Source of the DNA: Verrucomicrobiaceae bacterium
GTDB lineage: Bacteria > Verrucomicrobiota > Verrucomicrobiia > Verrucomicrobiales > Akkermansiaceae
Direction of reading: 5' to 3'
DNA length: 61,417 nucleotides
Assembly: GCA_027485615.1 (NCBI GenBank)
Contig: JAIXQS010000132.1
Location: 1 to 61,417, forward strand
Position 1 is the stretch's first letter, and every line of letters begins with the position of its first letter. This document shows positions 27,070 to 35,200 of this stretch, in pieces. Under the pieces are notes generated by a model. That model was not told the origin of the DNA. It saw nothing but the letters and a program-made list of their open reading frames with translations, and did no database searches. The position numbers were made by a program, and so were the translations under genes.

Positions 27070-27843
27070 ATGCTCACCATCGCAGACCGCACCTTCAGCA
27101 GCCGCCTCTTCCTTGGTACCGGGAAATTCCCCTCCAACGAATCCATGCGCGACGCCCTCGCCGCCTCCGGCACGCAGATCGTCACCGTCGCCCTCCGCCG
27201 CGCCGACCTATCGGGAAACAAGGATCAGTTCGCCACCATCCTCGATTTCATCGATCCCGAGAAATACCTCCTCCTCGCCAACACCAGCGGCGCGATGAAC
27301 GCCGAGGAAGCCGTCCGCCTCGCCCGCCTCGCCCACTCCGCCGGATTGCCGAAATGGATCAAGCTCGAGATCCATCCCGACCCCACCTACCTCCTCCCTG
27401 ATCCCATCGAGACGCTCAAGGCCGCCGAAATCCTCGTCAAGGAAGGCTACACCGTGCTCCCTTACATCAACGCCGACCCCGTCCTCGCCAAGCGCCTCCA
27501 GGAATGCGGCTGCGCCACCGTCATGCCCCTCGGCTCCCCGATCGGCTCCAACAAAGGCATCACCACCCGCGACCAGATCGCCATCATCATTGCCCAGGCC
27601 ACCGTCCCTGTCGTCGTGGACGCCGGCATCGGAGCTCCGAGCCACGCCGCCGAGGCCATGGAACTCGGGGCCGACGCCGTCCTCGTCAACACCGCCATCG
27701 CCATCGCCTCCGACCCCGCTAAAATGGCCGTCGCCTTCAAACAGGCCGTCGAGGCCGGCCGCACCGCCTTCGAGCTAGGACTCCCCCAACCGTCCGACAC
27801 CGCACATCCGACTTCGCCACTCACCGCTTTCCTCAATCACTAA
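27070..27843 (+). CDS. thiG: Thiazole synthase
   Basis: 257 residues, standard ThiG length. It forms the thiazole phosphate of thiamine from DXP, glycine imine and ThiS thiocarboxylate. Diagnostic segments: [36 protein letters not shown] and the C-terminal phosphate-binding [20 protein letters not shown] with VLVNTAIA. The Schiff-base lysine lies in WIKLEIHPD. It is not clustered with other thi genes, and no TPP riboswitch was recognised upstream. Confidence 0.95.
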   Translation: MLTIADRTFSSRLFLGTGKFPSNESMRDALAASGTQIVTVALRRADLSGNKDQFATILDFIDPEKYLLLANTSGAMNAEEAVRLARLAHSAGLPKWIKLEIHPDPTYLLPDPIETLKAAEILVKEGYTVLPYINADPVLAKRLQECGCATVMPLGSPIGSNKGITTRDQIAIIIAQATVPVVVDAGIGAPSHAAEAMELGADAVLVNTAIAIASDPAKMAVAFKQAVEAGRTAFELGLPQPSDTAHPTSPLTAFLNH

Positions 27844-27906
27844 GGGGAACGCAGGCGAGGCCTAGGTCATGCTCCTCTTAACCTAGATACCGCAGTTGGG
27901 TATTAA

Positions 27907-28107
27907 TTTTTCACCGCAGAGGCGCAGAGGTCGCAAAGGAACGCAGAGCCCTGCATGTGGGAAGATAGGAAAGTTGGGAAACCGATGGAACTGCTTGGTT
28001 CACCCAATGGGTGAAATGGAATTGCCGTGAAAAATGCCCTGCAACATCCCAAAACACAAACTCTTCTCAGCGTTCCCTCTGCGACCTCTGCGCCTCTGCG
28101 GTGAAAA
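27907..28107. repeat. MITE-like element with ~42-bp inverted ends
   Basis: The left end (27907-27948, beginning ttttcaccgcagaggcgcag) and right end (28066-28107) are inverted copies that differ at only a few positions. The 117-bp interior has no gene but contains a small perfect palindrome (ttcaccca at.. gggtgaa). Sequences built on gcagaggcgcagagg are widespread intergenic repeats in environmental bacteria. The rest of the gap 27844-28138 is empty. Confidence 0.75.
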
Positions 28108-28180
28108 TCTTCGTTTGAACTGCGGATTTTAGGCTTAATCAGGCTTCCCCGATGTCCTCGTTCCAGAGCTTGGGGTTTTC

Positions 28181-28579
28181 CTAGATGAAGACCTCCATCA
28201 TCTGGACACAGGCGGGATCGTCGAGGACGATGAGTTCCACGCCGTGCGCCCGGAGGTGATCCTCGGCTCCGAGGAAAGTCCGGTTCTCGCCGATCACCAC
28301 CCGCGGGATGCCGTAGAGGAGAATCGCGCCAGCGCACATGGGGCATGGCGATAGGGTGGTATACAGCGTGCAGTCCCTGTAAATTCCCGGCGGCTGGCGT
28401 CCCAGGTTTTCAAGGGCATCCATCTCCCCGTGCAGGATGGCGCTGCCTTTCTGAACACGCCGGTTATGGCCGCGACCTATGATTTCGCCGTCGTGCACTA
28501 TCACGCTGCCGATGGGAATGCCACCCTCGCGAAGTCCCTCAATGGCCTCATCAAGCGCGGCTTGCAGAAAGCGATCCAT
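28181..28579 (-). CDS. Cytosine deaminase (fungal Fcy1-like), truncated by an amber codon
   Basis: 132 residues, zinc-dependent cytidine/cytosine deaminase fold. Zn ligands are H50 in LHGEMDALE and C79/C82 in SPCPMC; the catalytic Glu is E52. LYTTLSPCPMCAGAILLYGI and VVIGENRTF closely match yeast-type cytosine deaminase rather than tRNA deaminase TadA. The frame stops at TAG (28181-28183), but in the same frame ENPKLWNEDIGEA follows up to a TGA at 28139, which is the expected C-terminus of this family, including the Trp that covers the active site. So the gene has a nonsense mutation 14 codons before its end. Confidence 0.85.
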   Translation of the reverse strand: MDRFLQAALDEAIEGLREGGIPIGSVIVHDGEIIGRGHNRRVQKGSAILHGEMDALENLGRQPPGIYRDCTLYTTLSPCPMCAGAILLYGIPRVVIGENRTFLGAEDHLRAHGVELIVLDDPACVQMMEVFI

Positions 28580-28657
28580 GGGTGCAGGTTATCCACCCGA
28601 TGCGCCGAGTCGAGAGGAACGGCGCGTTTCGGGAAATCAAAAAAAAGCAAAACGACG

Positions 28658-29713
28658 ATGGCGAAGGTGAGATTGGCGGGGACAGTGAAAGACACGAAGG
28701 ATCCGAACAGGGAGATCCGCGCACGGCTGCTTTACGAACTTTTCAGCAAGGGCTGGGATATATACAACTCCAACGGCGACCAGCGGATCACCCTCTCAAA
28801 CATCGAGAAAAAAATCATTGAGGCCGACGCCTTCGTGTTCACGCCGGGCGCGACCCTGGAGGATCTGTTCAAGGCGATCTCGGTGTTTGTCGGATACCAG
28901 ACGCTCGACAGGAACCTGGAGGGCAAGCCCACCGTCCTGCTGAATTCCGACGGATCCTGGACGGCGCTCTACGAGTTGCTTGATCATCTGAGCGCCCTCG
29001 GCACCGTGAAGCAGAACGCCCGCGATTACCTCCTCGTCGCCGAACGTGTTGATGAAGTCTTCGGGATCCTTGAGCACGCCCGCGGCAAGGGTCTGCCGGA
29101 TGCCGGCCGTGAAAAGACCGGCGAAAGCCGCGGGGAATCTTTCGAGACACCCGAGCCCGGTGACAGTATCGGTAACGTCTGCGTGTTCTGCTCCGCGACG
29201 ATCGAGAAACGCGATTATCTGGAAGACGGCTACACGCTGGGGAGACTCCTGGCGGAGAGCCGTTTCGGCTGCGTCTCGGGCGCCGGGAAATCCGGGATCA
29301 TGGGTGAGGTCGTGCGCGGTTCCGTCGAAGCCGGCGGTTGGACGGGGGGATCGAACGTCCCCCACATTATCGAACTCGAGGGCTTGCCCGATGGCCTGTC
29401 CAGTTTCTGGCTCAAGCCCGATATCTACACCCGCATGGAAATCATGATCGAGCGCTCGGATGCTTTCGTGATCTTTCCCGGCGGTGCGGGAACCGTGCAG
29501 GAAATGCTCGCCCTGATGATCTTCAAGCATCAGGGCAACAAGGGCATGGCGGGGAAACCGGTTGTCGTCTTCAATCGCGAAGACGCGGGGGGCACCCGAT
29601 TCTGGACACCCCTGATCAAGGTTCTCCGCAATTGGTGCGATGACAGCCAGTTCGTGGTCGTGGAGGAACTGGATGACATCGTCCCCACCGTGAAGCGGCT
29701 TCTGGGCAGGTGA
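28658..29713 (+). CDS. LOG family protein with two Rossmann domains
   Basis: 351 residues from the ATG at 28658. The second half is a typical LOG/lysine-decarboxylase-like domain (VCVFCSATIE, GCVSGAGKSGIMGEV, FVIFPGGAGTVQEML); the PGGxGTxxE motif binds a nucleotide phosphate, and family members release free cytokinin-type bases from nucleotides. The first half is a weaker copy in which that motif reads FTPGATLEDLF, so it is probably inactive or regulatory. Tandem organisation is unusual; typical LOG proteins are ~190-280 residues. Starts divergently next to the deaminase gene. Confidence 0.85.
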   Translation: MAKVRLAGTVKDTKDPNREIRARLLYELFSKGWDIYNSNGDQRITLSNIEKKIIEADAFVFTPGATLEDLFKAISVFVGYQTLDRNLEGKPTVLLNSDGSWTALYELLDHLSALGTVKQNARDYLLVAERVDEVFGILEHARGKGLPDAGREKTGESRGESFETPEPGDSIGNVCVFCSATIEKRDYLEDGYTLGRLLAESRFGCVSGAGKSGIMGEVVRGSVEAGGWTGGSNVPHIIELEGLPDGLSSFWLKPDIYTRMEIMIERSDAFVIFPGGAGTVQEMLALMIFKHQGNKGMAGKPVVVFNREDAGGTRFWTPLIKVLRNWCDDSQFVVVEELDDIVPTVKRLLGR

Positions 29714-29775
29714 CTTTCCCACCTGCGCGCCGTTAGGCTCTTGTCATCGGCGGAAATTACCGTAAGCCTGTTCAT

Positions 29776-30630
29776 GTGAAAGTAGGGATATTGCTCAACC
29801 CGCAGAAGACCGGGGGACTAAAAACGATGATGGCCTTGCGGGCGGCATTGGAGGCCCGCGGCTGCGAGTGTGTCCTCGAGCGCGACACCGCAGCGATGGC
29901 AGGGGAGCGGGGCGGAATCCTCGCGGGGGAATTCGCCGCCCATGTGGATATGGCGGCGGTGCTCGGCGGCGATGGAACGATGATGCACGCGGTTTCCCGT
30001 TTCGGAAAATTCGACAGGCCTGTAGCGGGGATCAATATCGGCACGCTCGGCTTTCTGACCACCTGCACGGACGCTGATATCGGGCGCTTCGCGGACGCCG
30101 TGTCGGAGGGGCGCTTCTCAATCAGCCCCCGCATGTTGCTTGAGGCCACCGTGATCCGCAGGGATGGATCGACGGTCGTTTACCACGCGCTCAACGAGGT
30201 CACCATGGCGAGGGGCGAAACCGGGCGCCTCGTGACCCTCACGGCCATGGTCAACGGCGAGTGGCTGAACCGCTACCGTGCCGACGGGCTCATCGTGGCG
30301 ACGCCAACGGGCTCCACCGCCTATTCGCTTTCCGCCGGCGGCCCGCTGATCGCTCCGCTGGCTTCCGTAATGGTCATCACGCCGATCTGCCCGCACAGCC
30401 TCAGCCAGCGCTCCCTGGTGCTTTCGGACGACGTGGAAATCGAGATCTCGCCGGAACGCGCGGATGACGGCCCCATGCTTTTCACCGTCGATGGCCGCGA
30501 TACAACCCGCATCGATCCAGGCGACCGCGTAACGGTGAAAAAATCCGACCGTTCTTTCCACCTGTTGCTTCTCGAAGGCACCTCCTTTTACGGGGCGCTG
30601 CGGCAAAAGCTCGGCTGGCAGGGCGTTTGA
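29776..30630 (+). CDS. nadK: NAD kinase
   Basis: 284 residues starting with GTG. NadK makes NADP from NAD and ATP (or polyphosphate). The diagnostic GGDGTMMHA catalytic motif is near residue 64, followed by GINIGTLGFLT, ALNEVTMARG, and the NAD-binding VATPTGSTAYSLSAGGPL. Length and order are normal. It follows the LOG gene by 62 bases and may share its transcript. Confidence 0.95.
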   Translation: MKVGILLNPQKTGGLKTMMALRAALEARGCECVLERDTAAMAGERGGILAGEFAAHVDMAAVLGGDGTMMHAVSRFGKFDRPVAGINIGTLGFLTTCTDADIGRFADAVSEGRFSISPRMLLEATVIRRDGSTVVYHALNEVTMARGETGRLVTLTAMVNGEWLNRYRADGLIVATPTGSTAYSLSAGGPLIAPLASVMVITPICPHSLSQRSLVLSDDVEIEISPERADDGPMLFTVDGRDTTRIDPGDRVTVKKSDRSFHLLLLEGTSFYGALRQKLGWQGV

Positions 30631-30648
30631 TCCATCCGCGGGCGGAAG

Positions 30649-31569
30649 TCATGGTTCCGTTCCGCCGCCGGGACATCCTTTCCCAACGATGCAACCCAGT
30701 GAACCGATGAGCTTGTTGCGCAAGACCCGCGCCTCTTCCGCGAGCCTGCGCTGTTCCGTTTCGTACTCCCGCCGTCCTTCGCCTGTCTCGATTTTCACCG
30801 GCACCACACCCCAAGCCGAGAGATCATAGGGGCTGGCGCGCATATCGAGGTCACGCAGGCGCAGGGCGAGGCGGAATGTTTCAAGAAGCAGATCCGACCC
30901 GATCCACGGCATCGATTTCGCCGCCCATTTGTAGAGATCCATATTCGCATGGACGCAGCCCGGCTGCTCGTTCTCGTGGCGCGTGTCGAGGGTGGGTTGG
31001 AAACGGTTCAGCGATAGCGCCTGCTTCGAGAAAAACCGGAACGCGTCGTGGTGCGTGCAGGCGATGGTGCGTGATTCGACGAGCGCATCGATCTCGCCTT
31101 GCGGCAAACGCAACGGCGCGATGGAGGAGTGGCGGATTTCCTCGGCACGATAAACCATTGCCCACTCGTGCAGGCCATGGCATGCGAAATTCGGCGCGTG
31201 GCTCTGTGTCGCGACCAGCAGGCTTCGTATCCAGGAGAGCCGTTGCAGCTCCTTTTCGGAAGCCGATCCCGGATCGAGTTCACATACGCCGCCCGCCGTG
31301 CGGTAGCGCTTGCCGAGAAAGCGGGCGGGGAGGGCCGATATGTCATCGAACCGCAGGGAGATCCCCAAGGCCGGCTGCCAGAGTTCCAGCAAGGCGATCG
31401 GATAGGGATAGTAGCGGAAAAGGAAATCCTTCACGGGATGCTCCTCGCCGCGGTCGCGCCGGAACCGCGCCCTGTCCGTGAAGATCTGTGCCTCCGCGAG
31501 ATGCGAATCGCAAATTGCCTGCCACTCCTCCCATTCCAGGGTCCTCTTCCTTGTATCGATCAAATCCAT
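30649..31569 (-). CDS. Protein of the family often annotated 3-methyladenine DNA glycosylase
   Basis: 306 residues from the ATG at 31569 (a GTG lies four codons upstream). The segments HPVKDFLFRYYPYP, CHGLHEWAMVYR, HHDAFRFFSKQA, PGCVHANMDLYKWA and DLDMRASPYDLSAWG match a conserved family common in Actinobacteria and here and there elsewhere. The DNA glycosylase name is inherited in databases and I see no known glycosylase motif, so the activity is uncertain. The gene is convergent with nadK, 18 bases between stops. Confidence 0.65.
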   Translation of the reverse strand: MDLIDTRKRTLEWEEWQAICDSHLAEAQIFTDRARFRRDRGEEHPVKDFLFRYYPYPIALLELWQPALGISLRFDDISALPARFLGKRYRTAGGVCELDPGSASEKELQRLSWIRSLLVATQSHAPNFACHGLHEWAMVYRAEEIRHSSIAPLRLPQGEIDALVESRTIACTHHDAFRFFSKQALSLNRFQPTLDTRHENEQPGCVHANMDLYKWAAKSMPWIGSDLLLETFRLALRLRDLDMRASPYDLSAWGVVPVKIETGEGRREYETEQRRLAEEARVLRNKLIGSLGCIVGKGCPGGGTEP

Positions 31570-31680
31570 GGCCGTGTGCACGCAGCGAAGCGGAAAAATC
31601 GAGCGGAAGCAAATTCCGACTTGCCAATCCGATCCTCACCGAACTAGGTTTGCCACCCGGTCGCAAGACCCACATCCAAA

Positions 31681-31757
31681 CGCGGGATGGAGAAGTCAGG
31701 TATCTCGTCAGGCTCATAACCTGAAGACCGTAGGTTCAAATCCTACTCCCGCAACCA
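31681..31757 (+). tRNA. tRNA-fMet (CAT), initiator
   Basis: 77 nt with encoded CCA. The acceptor stem has the initiator hallmark C1-A72 mismatch followed by GCGGGA/TCCCGC. The anticodon loop is CTCATAA, and the T-arm is taggTTCAAATccta. The anticodon stem is TCAGG/CCTGA, so the 29:41 pair is A-U where the standard initiator has G-C (two GC pairs instead of three). It marks the left edge of the accessory region. Confidence 0.95.
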
Positions 31758-31760
31758 ATG

Positions 31761-31800
31761 AAAGCCGTTAATCCTCAAAGGGTTAGCGGCTTTCTCCTTT
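31761..31800 (+). terminator. Terminator after tRNA-fMet
   Basis: Stem aaagccg-t-taa-cc paired with ggttagcggcttt, with a short loop, followed by a T-rich tail (tttctccttt). It begins 3 bases after the CCA end. Confidence 0.75.
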
Positions 31801-31977
31801 GTGGGGCGGGAAGGTGGATAATGCCATGAAATGCGACAAAATGCAGGGTATAACCAATTCTATTGCACGGTCTGTTGCGCGGTTTTTATGTGACCTTCCC
31901 TCATCGGTGATCCGTAACGACATAGACATGGAGCAGGTTTTCGGTTGCTCCGACGTGATGCGGCGGGAGATTTGGCC

Positions 31978-32193
31978 GTGCGCTACCTTGTCGAGAAGCC
32001 CGATGGCCGGTTCGTGATGATGCTGACCCTGGGGGGAGTCAGTCCTCCGACGACCTACACGATGTCCACACCGGACGCGATAGATGCGCATGACTTCGGC
32101 TCCCGTGCTGCCGCCGAGGCGTGGATTCGCTCAAACGGCATGGAGAAGGTAGCGGATATGACCGACGAGGGTTACTGGCCTCTTGAGGATTAA
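31978..32193 (+). CDS. Small hypothetical protein
   Basis: 71 residues from the GTG at 31978 (a TTG at 31945 adds 11). The sequence has a plausible fold: RYLVEKPDGRFVMMLTLGG, then DFGSRAAAEAWIRSNGM and a C-terminal DEGYWPLED. The alternating strand/helix pattern and coding-like third positions support a real gene. Convergent with the large helicase gene, 7 bases apart. No known family. The 31801-31977 stretch before it shows no supported gene. Confidence 0.45.
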   Translation: MRYLVEKPDGRFVMMLTLGGVSPPTTYTMSTPDAIDAHDFGSRAAAEAWIRSNGMEKVADMTDEGYWPLED

Positions 32194-32200
32194 AGCTAGA

Positions 32201-35200
32201 TTACGCTTTCTGGTCTCCGATAGGCAAAGCGGAGCTGATGGCCTTGCGGCGCTCCTCAAGTATCTCGATAGCGCGGTCGATGCGTTCCTTGCCCGAGGTT
32301 GTTAAGCGCCTATTCCCGAAAGTCCGGGCAATTTGAACGGCAGAGCATTCCACTCCTGCATGGAGTGCTGCCGCCAGAAGCTCCTCGCTGGGAATGTCCT
32401 CTATACTGCGTGCGACCTCTCCTTCGCACGGAACGCGATACGAGATCATTGCAGCTGGCTCGTCTTCATGGAGCCAGACGTAGGAGCCGCTGATGGGATC
32501 CTCCCGTAGGTGGAAATGGTCATCTACCAAAGCCAGGACCCTTTCCCGTATGAGGCGACCTGTTCTCTTGAAATCATGGGCACGCGCAATACGCTGGACT
32601 AGCAGGTCGGCGGCGATGGGAGCCTCCAGCTGGAGCGTTAGCCGAATCAATTCCTGAAGGGTGGAATCGTAGTTCGCGTTGTGGAAGTTCTCCGGATCGA
32701 TACGGTTCGAGTATTCTGAGTAATCTGTCGTCGGGTAGATGGTGGGCTCCTGGCTCATCAGTATGTCGAGCGTGGCCGCCATCACGGATGCGGAGGCCGG
32801 TTCGTCGGCACGCCTTGAAAAGCCGTTCATATTGGAAGCGATCAACGCCGGCATGGTGTCGTTTATCGCAGTTCCGATATTCACGACGTTCGCTGGCTCC
32901 GTTGCCCTTTGCTGTCGATGCACGCTGAGCAGTGATTCTAGGTTTGCGTGGAGGCGCTCGATTTCCCGCTCCTGATCCACGAACCAGTCCGTCGACCAGA
33001 CGCGTAGAAGATTCCACCCCAAACCTTCCAATACGGCAGCCCTGACCTTATCGCGGTCGCGGGCGGTGGCGCTGCGATGATAGGTCGCCCCATCGCACTC
33101 CACGCCTACGAGGAAATCACCGGGGCGATCCGGGTGGACGATTCCGATATCAATCCGGAAGCGGGAGACTCCCACTTGAGGGATCACCTCCCAGCCCTTG
33201 TCCTGGAGCCTCCCGGCCACGGCTTCTTCAAATGGGGAGTCGAAACCACCCACCGAGCCCTGCACGGCTTCCGCCAAGGCCCGTGACCCCCGATCCGCGA
33301 ACTCCAGGAAATGTTTGAGATCCCGCACCGCGCGGGCGCTGGTACGGTTGAGATCGATCAGCGAAGGATCGAAGGAGGTAAACACCACCATCTCCTGCTT
33401 GGAGCGGGTGACTGCGACATTGAGCCTCCGTTCGCCTCCGTCCCGGTTGAGCGGGCCGAAGTTCATCGACATCGTTCCGGCTCCGGGTGCTGTCGGTCCA
33501 TAACAGATTCCCAGCAGGATCACGTCTCGTTCGTCACCTTGCACGGTTTCGAGGTTCTTCACGACCACGGGTTCGGAGAGTTCCTCGCTGAAATGAGGTT
33601 CGATTTCAGGATGACTGCGCCGTGCCGCATCCAACAGATCCTCGATGAGTTTTTGTTGCTTCGAGTTGAGAGTGATGATGGCCAGCGTATGGCCAGACTT
33701 GATGAATTTTGGATCCGTCAATCGCTTCACCGTTTCCGCCACGATGGCCTCTGCTTCCAATTGGTTCGTTTGGCCCTGGCCTTTTGCATAGATGCCCTGC
33801 ACCCGCCTCCAGATCACGGCGCTGTCCCTTGTCACCGCCGCAGGGAAAGTGATGAGATTGTTCCCGTAGTAGGCGTGATTCGAGAAGGCGATCAGGCTTT
33901 CGTGACGGCTGCGGTAGTGCCAGTTCAAGCTGTGACGCGGTATCCCCACCGCCAGACATTCGTCGAGGATGCTTTCCAGATCCCCCTCCACGTCGCCATC
34001 AAACTCACTGTCGTTGGAACCCCTTTGGAAAAAGTTAGTGGGGGGCATTTGGCGCGGATCTCCGGCGATAACGACTTGCTTGCCGCGTGCGATGGAGCCG
34101 ACGGCATCCCACGGCGTGATCTGCGATGCCTCATCAAAAATGACGAGATCGAACAGCTGCTGGTCTGCGGGTAGATATTGGGCGATCGAGAGCGGACTCA
34201 TCAACATGCACGGAGCAAGGTGGCCGAAAGCCTCTCCCATTTCACTCGCCAGCTTGCGCAGGGGCTTGTGGCTGCGCTTTTTCTGCAATTCATGTTTAAG
34301 GATCCCGTAGCCATCTTTTTTTCCCACCTCGGTTTTTGAAGGAAGCCGACCGCACAGAACTGTCCGGGTGTATTCCGCCGTGAGCTTCGCTACCTGGTCG
34401 TCGACTCGCCGGAACTCCTCGATGCTGTCCATGTGCTCTGCTGAGACGAAGTCCCGGAGGATCGGTTCGCGATCGATCATTTCAGCGGCGAACCACTTGG
34501 AGTAAGCGGTCAAAAATGCAGGCTCCACTTCCCCCTTGGCCAGTCGGCCTTCCTCAATGGCTGCTACCAGCGGCGTGAGATTCTGTTGGATCGCGGTTTG
34601 TCGGACACGACGCCAGGTACACCAAGAGCGTAGCCGGGTCTCGCTGGTGGTGATGGTATCGGCTGCGGCTTTGATTTGATCCAAGGAAAGCCTCTCCGGT
34701 TGCGTAATCGAACAAAGATCGGTAAAGCGTCCATAAATATCACGATACACCCAGATAGCTCCTTCAAGGTTGGCGACGGCCAAGGCAATCGCGCCATCCG
34801 AGCCTAGAAGTTCATTGGCATCCACGACCAGACGACGGGCGAATCCTTTCAGTGCAATCAGTGCGTCCGGGCTTGAAATCAACGTCGGCAGTTGTTGCTG
34901 GATACATTCTGCAATTCCGATGGACTCCTCCACCACCATGTCCTGGGTATCCAGACCAGCGCTGCCGGGGATGCCGACAAGGATTGGCTTAAGGTCATCC
35001 ATTTGGTGCAGGAGTTCTTTCATGCGGCGCAGCCGGGGCGCATCCTTTGCCACTTCGGGTAGCAAACTGGCACCCGCCTGCGCTGCAAGAGCCTTTGAAA
35101 CCCCTTTTTTCGCCAAGCTGGCCAATAACCAGAATTTCTTGTTTGCGGCGATCCACTGCGCATCGAGCTTATCCACATCGATCATCCGGGCTGCTTCCGG

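Noticed and set aside
27903..28346. Minus-strand frame through the inverted-repeat element
   Set aside because: HRRGAEVAE and LCDLCASA are translations of the gcagagg repeat, a known source of false genes.
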